A stretch of DNA of 7,460 bases from Clostridiales bacterium (GTDB lineage: Bacteria > Bacillota > Clostridia > Caldicoprobacterales > DTU083): assembly GCA_012512335.1 (NCBI GenBank), contig JAAZEK010000568.1, forward strand, positions 1 to 7,460, read 5' to 3'. Position numbers and translations under genes: made by a program. The notes beneath the pieces are model-generated. The model ran no database searches. It saw only the letters and a list, made by a program, of their open reading frames with translations, and had not been told where the DNA came from. Positions 1 through 7,302 of this stretch are shown here, one piece after another; position 1 is the stretch's first letter, and every line of letters begins with the position of its first letter.

Positions 1-893
1 ATATTAAATATTCTAATTGCGTTTTCTCGTGCCACCTTCTGGAAAACACTATCACTGATTTTACCTTCATCTCTCCAACTAATAAGCAATTCTGGTAATG
101 GAACAGGCATCCCTACAAAACACATATCAGTTCCAAAGCAGAGTCTATCTTGGAACTCGTCCAAGAATCGAGGACCATATTCGTCATCGCGAGCCAGCGC
201 ACTATATGCAGTAAAGTCAGATAAATCACCATGTAGATTCGGATACCTACGCATAAGCTTTGGTACTACACCTTCTTCTTTAACTTTCCCTGTAGGAACC
301 CTGCCTACCTGACCGCCTTTTAAATCAAAAATGTACCCTCTTTCACCTGGCGTTTCCAACCTAGCGATTTCTGACCAAAATACTGGACCATGTCCAAATA
401 TTATGAGATTTGGAAAGCGTTGTAAGGTATGCTCTAACTGCGGCAAACCTACATCATCATAAAGTCCAAAATCCCCTGTCAATTGATCAGAACCATCAAA
501 TGTTACAGGAAGGCCTACTTCCTCCGCATGGCTTAGTAAATTCTGCACCATGGGGTCCATCAGTGGCATATTTGGCATAATTTCTCCAAGCCCTCGACAA
601 CCGCGGTCCTTATAGTACTTCAAAACCTTTCCAAGTGGTGCATTTGGTGAGTTCGTCATACAGCGTGGATCAATATTGCAGAAAGGAATAATCCTATCTG
701 GATACTGCTCTGCCATATCAAGTATGTCCTCGTTTGTCTGCGGAAAATAAATCTCTGGACTTACAATAGGCAAAACACAGCCTTTTTCGATGCCAAGTCG
801 ATCATACTCAGAAAGTAATTCCTCAACAGTACAAAATTGTACAACAAAAGGCACTGGTTTACGATATGCATGGGCGTGGATATCAATGAACAT
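1..893 (-). CDS. Amidohydrolase_2-family metal-dependent hydrolase (3' end cut by window edge)
   Basis: The 297 visible codons encode a TIM-barrel hydrolase of the amidohydrolase superfamily (PF04909 type, related to ACMSD and other decarboxylases/hydrolases). Seen directly: the N-terminal HxH metal motif (H6, H8 in DIHAH), GLGE with E104, the FGHGP motif with H168, and FGTD with D256 near the C-terminus. The final residues (ARENAIRIFN) match the usual family ending, so only a few codons are missing. The ATG at 891-893 is preceded 7 nt upstream by a perfect AGGAGGA site, which fixes the start. It lies 17 nt after the HD-domain gene stop, so it is almost certainly co-transcribed and translated with it. 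Odd point: the usual His of the PVTFH/PVLFH motif, normally a metal ligand, is Asp133 here (PVTFDG). Substrate cannot be predicted. Family assignment is firm; function is not. Confidence 0.9.
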   Translation of the reverse strand, partial: MFIDIHAHAYRKPVPFVVQFCTVEELLSEYDRLGIEKGCVLPIVSPEIYFPQTNEDILDMAEQYPDRIIPFCNIDPRCMTNSPNAPLGKVLKYYKDRGCRGLGEIMPNMPLMDPMVQNLLSHAEEVGLPVTFDGSDQLTGDFGLYDDVGLPQLEHTLQRFPNLIIFGHGPVFWSEIARLETPGERGYIFDLKGGQVGRVPTGKVKEEGVVPKLMRRYPNLHGDLSDFTAYSALARDDEYGPRFLDEFQDRLCFGTDMCFVGMPVPLPELLISWRDEGKISDSVFQKVARENAIRIFN

Positions 894-900
894 TGAGCAC

Positions 901-907
901 TCCTCCT
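901..907 (-). promoter_or_regulatory. Ribosome binding site of the amidohydrolase gene
   Basis: The minus strand reads AGGAGGA, a perfect anti-16S match, 7 nt before the ATG at 893. It sits in the 17-nt gap after the upstream HD gene and there is no room for a promoter, which supports an operon. Confidence 0.85.
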
Positions 908-910
908 GTC

Positions 911-2176
911 TTAAATAATTGCTTTTACATCCAAATATTCTTTATATTTAACTGATGCATCTTCTTGTGCTTCCTTACGGATACTGTTAATTTCTTCAAA
1001 GTTATTTATTAATGTATTCACTACAAATTGATCTATGGATCCACTTTCAACCATGTTTTCTAATATACTTACGGCCTTATCACTGTCCATTCCTTTACGA
1101 TATGGCCGATTCTCGGTGATTGCAGTAAACACGTCAGCTACAGCCATAATCCGTGAACCCAAGGTTAGGTTGTCGCCGCTAATTTTAAATGGATACCCTT
1201 CTCCATTTAACCTCTCATGATGGTAAGACGCCCATTCCTTAATTGTATTAAATTGGGGTATGGCATTTAACAATTGATACGTATAATATGTATGAGAACG
1301 TATTTCATCGAATTCTTCTTCATTCAATTTCGTAGGTTTTTCTAATACTTCATTTCTTATGGCAATCTTTCCTATATCATGAAAGTTGCCAGCTATCAAC
1401 ATCATTTTACATTCAAGCACGGAAAAACCCATAAGCTCAGCTAATCTTTGGGCGGTTTTTGCGACACCAGCAGAATGACGAGATGTGAACACACTTCTAA
1501 AATCCACAATCCTAGAGAGTACTGCAGAAAAATCGATAATATCATCAATATCCATAGGAAGCATATCAAATAGTCCAGGAGGTAACTTACTTACTGGTGT
1601 TTCAGAAATCAAGTCCAACCATATATATTCTTTTTTACTTAGCTCATATAGAGCATCCACCATAACTGGACCAAAAGCAGTATCTTTTTTTCTTCTGATT
1701 GCATCAAGAACTGAAGGTAACTGTGTCAATACATTCTGGTCTGGCTTTATTTTAAGGCAAGTACGATCTGCAATATGTATAACATGACTACTTCTTGGGA
1801 TTGCTTCTCCTTTATAATACAAACCATTACCATTATCCCATGAAGTATGATGGTATCGTATTATATTAGATTCTTTCTTCAAAGGCTTAAATCCTTCAAG
1901 AAGCTTCGAGCCACTTATAGCATGCTCGTGTATATAATCAGGCTCAGTATCAACAATAGACAATCTTTCGTTCATTGAAAGAGCACCTATGTCATGTATT
2001 AAAGCTGCTAGAAAAACACTTTTTTGATCAGACAAGGAATAATTAAGTTGCTCCGCTAAGCGGTAAGAGAGATATGCAACCTGCTGATGGTGATTAGATA
2101 AGACAGGGTTTATCATATCTTGTGTGTTGGAAACACAAAGTAATAGTTCTTGTAGATTTATTATTTTTTTCCCCAT
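911..2176 (-). CDS. Tandem HD / HD-GYP domain phosphohydrolase
   Basis: A 421-residue cytoplasmic protein with two HD-superfamily domains and no visible membrane segment. Domain 1 (about 15-175) has H29/H30 (NHHQQVAY), HDIG at 61-64, YHH at 108-110 and IADR at 135-138, but no GYP motif. Domain 2 (about 225-400) is a full HD-GYP: H234 (SRHS), HDIGK at 266-270, H295, YHHERLNGEGYP at 318-329 and ADVFTAITENRPYR at 347-360. HD-GYP proteins are known to hydrolyse cyclic dinucleotides such as c-di-GMP; which nucleotide this one uses is not predictable. The ATG at 2174-2176 is preferred because GGAG lies 9 nt upstream and the domain-1 homology begins just after it. A longer form from GTG 2221 or ATG 2218 (436 or 435 aa), with a weaker AAGGG site, is possible. 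It follows the large multidomain gene by 101 nt and precedes the amidohydrolase by 17 nt. Confidence 0.9.
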   Translation of the reverse strand: MGKKIINLQELLLCVSNTQDMINPVLSNHHQQVAYLSYRLAEQLNYSLSDQKSVFLAALIHDIGALSMNERLSIVDTEPDYIHEHAISGSKLLEGFKPLKKESNIIRYHHTSWDNGNGLYYKGEAIPRSSHVIHIADRTCLKIKPDQNVLTQLPSVLDAIRRKKDTAFGPVMVDALYELSKKEYIWLDLISETPVSKLPPGLFDMLPMDIDDIIDFSAVLSRIVDFRSVFTSRHSAGVAKTAQRLAELMGFSVLECKMMLIAGNFHDIGKIAIRNEVLEKPTKLNEEEFDEIRSHTYYTYQLLNAIPQFNTIKEWASYHHERLNGEGYPFKISGDNLTLGSRIMAVADVFTAITENRPYRKGMDSDKAVSILENMVESGSIDQFVVNTLINNFEEINSIRKEAQEDASVKYKEYLDVKAII

Positions 2177-2185
2177 ATGTATGTT

Positions 2186-2191
2186 CTCCAA
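2186..2191 (-). promoter_or_regulatory. Ribosome binding site deciding the HD gene start
   Basis: The minus strand reads TTGGAG, 9 nt before the ATG at 2176. It favours this start over the in-frame GTG (2221) and ATG (2218), which have only AAGGG (2225-2229) at about 6 nt. Confidence 0.5.
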
Positions 2192-2277
2192 TCCCCAAAT
2201 TATATTGACATCCAGCATCACTAACCCTTAAATATAATATCATCTTTGCATTATAGTGGCAACGATAATAGATATTT

Positions 2278-5200
2278 TTATAACACACGAAGCGGTGTAG
2301 CTGGATCTAATACTGAATCTATCTTAATTGCAAAGGAATTACCATCCAGGATATCCTTGTCATTCACTATATGGACATCTAATAGCTTATCCATAGTATA
2401 ACCTGTGTGCAGGTAATTAATTTTGGCTAAGGCACGACTCCATCCATCTATCCAAGTTTCCAATATTAATCGCTGTGTGTTATTTTGCTTATCTACATGA
2501 ATCAGCAGATCAATATCACTTCCCATACCTGCATCACCTGTGTTAGTGCTACCAATTAAATAAACCCCTTTAACACTAAGGGCTTTCATGTCCAAGGTTT
2601 CAGCTATCTGCTGAGCCATATAATTTCGCCATTGCCAATGATCCTGTTCTTCTTGAGCCCTAAAGAAATCCAGGTTTGTTTTATTTGAGTCCTTGTGATC
2701 ACCAGATTTAGAAGGCTCAGGATTAGTTAGAAATGCAACAGCCTGTTCTTGATCAGAGTTTAAATGGATAGAAAGAGTCTGTCCAAAGTATGATTCTGAC
2801 ACATCGATAACTTTAACTACTCCAGAAAGATGTGCATATTCTGGTAAAAGACTAGCCAGTAAATTTTTATTGCTCATGAAGAAGCCTTCTTTAAATATAA
2901 TCCCTTTTTGGTCAGGATAAAGAGGAATGTATACAATTCCAGCCTCTACAAGGTCTTGAAAGAAATGAGTTCCAAAAGAAAGCTCTGGTGCATATGATTG
3001 TTTTTCTCTTGCTAGCTCAATTAAAGCTGCCGTTCCAGAGATGTCAGAAAAGGTAACTCTAACTCCTAGTCGAATGTCCCCCCTACTACCCCATCTACCT
3101 GGACCTATTAAAATGTACTTACGTTTTGGTAGTAAACCATTTAACTGTCCCACTGCTTCTCCAACAGAATAAAGCTCAGGTAATGTTGATAATGCACTAT
3201 AAGCATTACCGTCCACATAAACCACATGAGTGATATCCCTTAATAAACCATTAGTAATATAGCGGTTAGCAGTAAAAACAATGTCTTGATGTTTCAGGTT
3301 TTGAGGAATAGGAGCTGGGCTACTGTTTAGACCTGATCCTTGTGGACGGCATTGTAGTAAGTATAAATCGCGTCCATCGTAGGCAAATTCTATATCTACT
3401 GGTGTATCCATCTTTTTTGATAGTACATCTAGCATCTGTTTCAGCTTTTTAGTGATATCAGTTGTGGTTAATATATTATGGAAAGTAGTTACCATTTCAT
3501 CTTTTTTGGTATCAATAGTAAAAGCGTTTTTGTTTTCTATAAAATCATCATTTACAACTGATATATATTTGTGCAAATCAGGAAATTCCGCTCCCACTTC
3601 CCTGTAAAACCTTGTAGCCTCAATAGTTTCAAATCGATTTTCTTCAAGGTTTATTAGATCTATAAATTTAGGAGAATAGCGACGTATATCATCTGGTGTT
3701 TGATTGACTCTCATCTCTGGTTGCCCTGGAGAAATAAGGATAGGATAATCATCTTTTACTCGATCTACCGCACGGGTGCCCAATCCCATAACCATTCGCA
3801 AAAGGCCATCTTCTCTCTTTACGCGAGGTGACCAGCGTAGCAGGTTGTGAGAAAAAGCTACCCCTGATAAGGCAGGCAGAAAATACTTAGCTACTTTTCG
3901 TCCTATAACCTTCTGGATTAGGATTCCCATTTGTTCAACGGAATTCAATAATCCTCTTTCCAGGCGATATTGGATGGCATCTGGGTTGTACATAGATGAG
4001 TATACTTCCAAAATTGCATCAATCAATGCCTCCAAACGTTCTGCTCGAGTTCCTTGATTGGCTAGAAAAAGACTTTTGTATTTTCCACTGAAAGCATCCC
4101 CACGCTGATCTTCCAATAAAGATGAAGAACGGACAATAAGTGGATCATCCCCCATATCTTCAATAACGACATAAAGCATTTGAACCGTATGAGGTGGTAA
4201 TGTAGCATTTTTAATTCTGGAAACAACATTGTCGTAGCTGTTGCGTATATCAAAAAGGGAATTATATTTAAAAGAATTAAGTTCTTCCAGATTATTATAG
4301 TGGAGAAAATCAACCATTTTATCTGTTGCCAAGTACCATGTACGAGGTGTTTTGATGCCTTTTAATAATGGATTTGTCTCTGCTTCGTGCTGAAGAATCT
4401 GGTCTGCAATAAAAAGGCCAGCTCCCTTACCACCAATATTTCCCCTACTGGTATCAGAGCCTATTACCCTCTTTAGTATGGATTCAAAGTCGCTGATTTT
4501 CATGTTATCTAGAACAAGGTTAATCATTTTGTCATCACTTGCAAGAAAACGATGGGTAAGCTCCGCTACCAGCCAAGTTTCTGTAGTAGAATTTTGGGAT
4601 GGCTCTCTTACTGCATCTGTATATTTTCGTACAGCATCCAAAATGCTTCGGATGCTGGCATCTTTGTTATCGACAGTTCTTACTAATGCTAAGATGCGTT
4701 GTTCCTGTATCCAAGTGCTTATCAGCTCATATATATCACCTTGTGGTAGAAAGCTTGTAGCTGCTGTAATTAATTGCTTCCTTAATGCAACTGCATCTAT
4801 TACGGCAGGCTTAGCCATTGGTGTATTAAGCTCACCATAGCTTTCTTGTTTATCCCACTTCAAATCATCAAATAATAGATCAGCCTTAGCGCCAACCGTC
4901 TTTTTAAGGTAGATGCGCATTTTCTCTCCTATACGCATAAGCATATCTGGATCTATACTCTTAAGCATATCTAGCATAAGGTATAGTTCCCGTTGCCTAT
5001 CCAATGTCATCTGAGAAATACGTTGGGCTATGGAATCGACCAACTTAATCTCATTTTTAAGCAGCTTGCATTCACCGTCTAGAAGTTCACAGATACAGCC
5101 AACAGCTAGCTCCCCTACCGACTCATCCGCTATCCTTAGAGGCACTTTATAGAGAACCTGCACGCTAGGAAAATCTTCCTCTGCATAGATCTCATCACCT

Positions 5201-5376
5201 AAGGTGATTTGTGCACGGCAGGCCGAGGGTTGAGTAAATCCAACTGGTATTATTCTTACCAGTTTCTTCATGGTAGCAGGTAAGCTTAACTTTTTATCCT
5301 GCAACACTTCATCAACCATATACAAGCATTCTAGTTCCTTAGCTCTTTCAGATAGTTGAAAATTGTAATCATCCAT
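2278..5376 (-). CDS. GAF-like / PEP-synthase ATP-grasp / nucleotidyltransferase multidomain protein
   Basis: A 1032-residue soluble protein. Residues about 8-130 form a short coiled coil plus GAF-like sensory region. After a helical linker (about 130-300) comes a PPDK_N/PEP-synthase ATP-grasp domain (about 305-680). It shows GGKGAGL (K317), VRSSSLLED (R416) and, at its end, E663 (DIEF) and Q675/R677 (LQCRP), with the 12-residue E-to-Q spacing of the PPDK ATP site. Residues about 690-890 carry a conserved unknown module with GPGRWGS (758-764) and GTHFFQ (802-807). The C-terminus (about 905-1032) is a polymerase-beta-type nucleotidyltransferase with GS at 942-943, D954 and D956 in SDIDLLI, and a probable third carboxylate D1000 (LLDVHIV). 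The phosphohistidine and PEP/pyruvate TIM-barrel domains are absent, so this is not a classical pyruvate-phosphorylating enzyme. The ATG at 5376 has AGGTGG 8 nt upstream; the longer TTG form (5409) has no ribosome site. It is the first gene of the operon. Domain calls are strong; the substrate is unknown. Confidence 0.9.
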   Translation of the reverse strand: MDDYNFQLSERAKELECLYMVDEVLQDKKLSLPATMKKLVRIIPVGFTQPSACRAQITLGDEIYAEEDFPSVQVLYKVPLRIADESVGELAVGCICELLDGECKLLKNEIKLVDSIAQRISQMTLDRQRELYLMLDMLKSIDPDMLMRIGEKMRIYLKKTVGAKADLLFDDLKWDKQESYGELNTPMAKPAVIDAVALRKQLITAATSFLPQGDIYELISTWIQEQRILALVRTVDNKDASIRSILDAVRKYTDAVREPSQNSTTETWLVAELTHRFLASDDKMINLVLDNMKISDFESILKRVIGSDTSRGNIGGKGAGLFIADQILQHEAETNPLLKGIKTPRTWYLATDKMVDFLHYNNLEELNSFKYNSLFDIRNSYDNVVSRIKNATLPPHTVQMLYVVIEDMGDDPLIVRSSSLLEDQRGDAFSGKYKSLFLANQGTRAERLEALIDAILEVYSSMYNPDAIQYRLERGLLNSVEQMGILIQKVIGRKVAKYFLPALSGVAFSHNLLRWSPRVKREDGLLRMVMGLGTRAVDRVKDDYPILISPGQPEMRVNQTPDDIRRYSPKFIDLINLEENRFETIEATRFYREVGAEFPDLHKYISVVNDDFIENKNAFTIDTKKDEMVTTFHNILTTTDITKKLKQMLDVLSKKMDTPVDIEFAYDGRDLYLLQCRPQGSGLNSSPAPIPQNLKHQDIVFTANRYITNGLLRDITHVVYVDGNAYSALSTLPELYSVGEAVGQLNGLLPKRKYILIGPGRWGSRGDIRLGVRVTFSDISGTAALIELAREKQSYAPELSFGTHFFQDLVEAGIVYIPLYPDQKGIIFKEGFFMSNKNLLASLLPEYAHLSGVVKVIDVSESYFGQTLSIHLNSDQEQAVAFLTNPEPSKSGDHKDSNKTNLDFFRAQEEQDHWQWRNYMAQQIAETLDMKALSVKGVYLIGSTNTGDAGMGSDIDLLIHVDKQNNTQRLILETWIDGWSRALAKINYLHTGYTMDKLLDVHIVNDKDILDGNSFAIKIDSVLDPATPLRVL

Positions 5377-5384
5377 GGTATTGC

Positions 5385-5390
5385 CCACCT
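5385..5390 (-). promoter_or_regulatory. Ribosome binding site deciding the large gene start
   Basis: The minus strand reads AGGTGG, 8 nt before the ATG at 5376, a 5/6 match to AGGAGG. It favours this start over the in-frame TTG at 5407-5409, which lacks any Shine-Dalgarno-like sequence. Confidence 0.7.
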
Positions 5391-5443
5391 TTTTATCATT
5401 TGATGCCAAAGTTCGGCTTAAGTGAAAATTTCTAACTGTTTTT

Positions 5444-5475
5444 ATTATATATATTCATGCAATGAAAATCCATAA
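5444..5475 (-). promoter_or_regulatory. Candidate promoter of the large multidomain gene operon
   Basis: A perfect TATAAT -10 hexamer (minus strand, 5449 to 5444) lies between the gdhA terminator and the gene start, giving a leader of about 60 nt. The -35 region is poor (best is a TGGATT-like hexamer at 17 nt), so it may need an activator or be a chance AT-rich match. Some promoter is expected here because the terminator isolates this unit from gdhA. Confidence 0.4.
5454..5466 (-). promoter_or_regulatory. Small inverted repeat inside the candidate promoter
   Basis: TTCAT and ATGAA arms of 5 bp surround a 3-nt centre, lying just upstream of the candidate -10 box in the spacer. The position suits an operator, but an element this short is expected by chance several times in AT-rich DNA. 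Confidence 0.2.
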
Positions 5476-5491
5476 AAATCTTATAACCAAC

Positions 5492-5526
5492 AAAAAAGCC
5501 GGAGAAACAAACCAATCTCCGACTCT
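5492..5526 (-). terminator. Intrinsic terminator after gdhA
   Basis: On the minus strand a CGGAGA/TCTCCG stem (extendable outward with T-G, G-C, A-T, G-T and A-T pairs to about 11 bp) closes a 10-nt loop and runs directly into a T6 tract. It lies about 75 nt after the gdhA stop, in the right orientation to end gdhA and to separate it from the next operon. Confidence 0.8.
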
Positions 5527-5600
5527 TACTTTATCATAAGCTGTTAATCTACAAAAAATGTCCACTTTACTAGATCAAATACCTAGCGCTAGCCGATAGG

Positions 5601-6935
5601 TTACACGATACCTTGAGCCAACATGGCTTCCGCTACTTTTTTGAATCCAGCAATATTTGCACCTGCAACTAAGTTGTTTTCGTATCCATATTCTTTAGCG
5701 GCTTCACTGGCATTGTTAAATATATTTACCATAATTTCTTTTAACTTTGCATCCACTTCTTCAAATGTCCAAGAATCCCGTATGCTGTTTTGAGACATCT
5801 CCAAAGCGGATGTTGCTACACCACCAGCATTGGAGGCCTTTCCAGGCGCAAACAAAACGCCTTCTTTTAAGAATATATCAACAGCTTCTGGAGTTGTAGG
5901 CATGTTTGCTCCTTCTGCTACAGCATAACAAGCATTTGCTACTAATAACTTGGCATCCTCCCCATTCAATTCATTCTGTGTTGCACAAGGAAGGGCAATG
6001 TCACATGGAATACTCCAAATACGTTCAGTGTTTTTGTGATATTCTGCTTGAGGATGAATTAGCTTATATTCCGAAATTCGCTTTCTCTCCACTTCCTTTA
6101 GTTGCTTTACAGTATCTAAGTCAATCCCCTTAGGGTCATAAATATACCCGTCAGAATCGCTCATCGAAACTACCCTTGCTCCTAATTGTTGAGCTTTTTC
6201 TACAGCGTAGATTGCTACATTTCCCGAGCCTGAAACTACGACTGTACTGTCTCGATAGGACTTCCCATTAGCCTTAATCATTTCATCTACAAAGTAAACC
6301 AAACCATAACCCGTTGCTTCCTTTCTAGCCAAACTTCCGCCATAGCTTAAGCCTTTACCTGTGAGAACACTCTCATAGGCATTTCGAATTCTCTTATATT
6401 GTCCATACAAATATCCAATTTCCCTAGCACCTACTCCTATATCTCCTGCAGGAACATCAGTGTCAGCTCCAATATGACGATACAACTCAGTCATAAAGCT
6501 TTGGCAAAATCGCATGACTTCGCCGTCGGATTTTCCCCTTGGATCAAAATCACTGCCTCCTTTACCGCCGCCTATAGGGAGTCCGGTTAATGAATTTTTA
6601 AAGACTTGTTCAAAGGCAAGAAATTTGATAATACTTAGGTTTACAGAGGGATGAAATCGGAGACCGCCTTTGTAAGGGCCAATTGCACTGTTGAATTGAA
6701 CACGAAATCCTCTATTTACCTGTACTCTATTTTGGTCATCAACCCAGGGCACACGGAACATAAGTTGACGTTCAGGCTCTGTCATTCTTTCCAATAAACC
6801 TGCACGAGCATATTCTGGATGTTTATTTATTACTGGTTCCAAGGTTTCTAAAACCTCTTTTACTGCTTGATGGAATTCCTGCTCACCAGGATTCATCCTT
6901 ATTGCTTTCTCTAATACATCATTTATATAGGACAT
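5601..6935 (-). CDS. gdhA: Glutamate dehydrogenase, hexameric type, probably NADP-dependent
   Basis: This 444-residue cytoplasmic enzyme reversibly aminates 2-oxoglutarate to glutamate, linking ammonium to central carbon metabolism. It has the usual length of the small hexameric class. The substrate-binding half shows K89 (PYKGGLRF), K113, K125 (GGGKGGSDFDP), D165 (PAGDIGVG) and S376 (GGVATS), matching the known catalytic/glutamate-binding set. The Rossmann half has SGSGNVA at 235-241. The residues after the second strand (SMSDSDG, 257-263) and the overall pattern look more like the E. coli NADP enzyme than the NAD form of Clostridium symbiosum; cofactor is inferred, not certain. The C-terminus (GANIAGF, AMLAQGIV) is complete. 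The ATG at 6935 has AAGGAG 10 nt upstream. It is monocistronic: own promoter upstream and an intrinsic terminator downstream. No frameshift or missing residue is seen. Confidence 0.97.
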   Translation of the reverse strand: MSYINDVLEKAIRMNPGEQEFHQAVKEVLETLEPVINKHPEYARAGLLERMTEPERQLMFRVPWVDDQNRVQVNRGFRVQFNSAIGPYKGGLRFHPSVNLSIIKFLAFEQVFKNSLTGLPIGGGKGGSDFDPRGKSDGEVMRFCQSFMTELYRHIGADTDVPAGDIGVGAREIGYLYGQYKRIRNAYESVLTGKGLSYGGSLARKEATGYGLVYFVDEMIKANGKSYRDSTVVVSGSGNVAIYAVEKAQQLGARVVSMSDSDGYIYDPKGIDLDTVKQLKEVERKRISEYKLIHPQAEYHKNTERIWSIPCDIALPCATQNELNGEDAKLLVANACYAVAEGANMPTTPEAVDIFLKEGVLFAPGKASNAGGVATSALEMSQNSIRDSWTFEEVDAKLKEIMVNIFNNASEAAKEYGYENNLVAGANIAGFKKVAEAMLAQGIV

Positions 6936-7004
6936 GTGATGAAGGCTCCTTTCTATTTCTTGTCTCCTAATCTACTTGTTACTTTATTTAGTTAATGTTT
7001 ATGC

Positions 7005-7024
7005 AACTTTTGAATTTCAAAGTT
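7005..7024. promoter_or_regulatory. Near-palindrome in the gdhA leader (possible operator)
   Basis: The plus strand has a perfect 13-bp core (TTTGAA, T, TTCAAA), extended to AACTTT/AAAGTT ends with one bulged base. It lies about 25-45 nt downstream of the inferred gdhA transcription start, where a repressor could act. The assignment is speculative; AT-rich DNA produces such elements by chance. Confidence 0.3.
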
Positions 7025-7055
7025 TCATATACCGCACAATTTACTCACTAAAATG

Positions 7056-7085
7056 ATTATATCACACCTTTTATGAAAGAATCAA
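7056..7085 (-). promoter_or_regulatory. gdhA promoter, extended -10
   Basis: The minus strand has TTGATT (7085-7080), an 18-nt spacer, and TATAAT (7061-7056) preceded by TG one base away, a full extended -10. The inferred start is near 7049, giving a leader of roughly 113 nt. This is the best promoter match upstream of gdhA. Confidence 0.65.
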
Positions 7086-7121
7086 TAAAAATTAAATCAT
7101 TTTATTATATTTTTTATAAAG

Positions 7122-7135
7122 TGCTTACTGCTTAC
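7122..7135. repeat. Tandem duplication of a 7-bp unit (TGCTTAC x2)
   Basis: Two perfect adjacent copies of TGCTTAC lie upstream of the gdhA -35 box. The unit differs from the nearby 7-bp repeat at 7182 but shares its period. Confidence 0.6.
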
Positions 7136-7181
7136 ACTGTAATAATAAATCACGTGGAAACAGTTGGGTTCAATCAATGAA

Positions 7182-7202
7182 GTCAGGAGTCGCGAGTCAG
7201 GA
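7182..7202. repeat. Three tandem 7-bp units (GTCAGGA, GTCGCGA, GTCAGGA)
   Basis: Three contiguous heptamers, with the outer two identical and the middle one differing at two positions. The block is more GC-rich than the surrounding AT-rich spacer. It resembles in period the short heptanucleotide repeats known from some bacterial genomes (for example cyanobacterial STRR elements), but no link is shown. Confidence 0.65.
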
Positions 7203-7273
7203 TTTAGTAACGTTCAAAAAAACTCTGAATAAAAATACCGAATAAAACATCGTCTAAAACCATCGCTGAGTTT

Positions 7274-7302
7274 GTGACAAGCAGTGCATTTTCTGTTAAA
7301 CT
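7274..7302 (+). promoter_or_regulatory. Candidate promoter of the plus-strand amidohydrolase
   Basis: GTGACA (7274-7279, 5/6 to TTGACA), a 17-nt spacer and TAAACT (7297-7302, 4/6 to TATAAT) precede the gene by about 34 nt, giving a short leader that includes the GGGGTGG ribosome site. Confidence 0.45.

Noticed and set aside
2199..2255. Two perfect TATAAT hexamers (minus strand, 2255-2250 and 2204-2199) before the HD gene
   Set aside because: Neither has a recognisable -35 box at 16-18 nt or an extended -10; such hexamers are common in AT-rich DNA. An internal promoter is possible but not supported.
4062..4313. Minus-strand open frame of 83 codons inside the large gene
   Set aside because: It is an alternative-frame shadow of the ATP-grasp domain; the main frame is clearly the coding one. 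The same applies to the plus-strand frames at 1035, 1485, 4478, 5906 and 6399.
2278..5376. Calling the large gene ppsA or ppdK
   Set aside because: It shares only the ATP-grasp domain; the phosphohistidine and PEP-binding domains are missing and a nucleotidyltransferase is added.
5583..5592. 10-bp palindrome CTAGCGCTAG just after the gdhA stop
   Set aside because: No loop or T tract, so not a terminator, and too short to call a binding site.
7177..7245. 22-codon plus-strand open frame running through the heptamer repeat
   Set aside because: No ribosome binding site, very short, and its sequence is largely the repeat itself.
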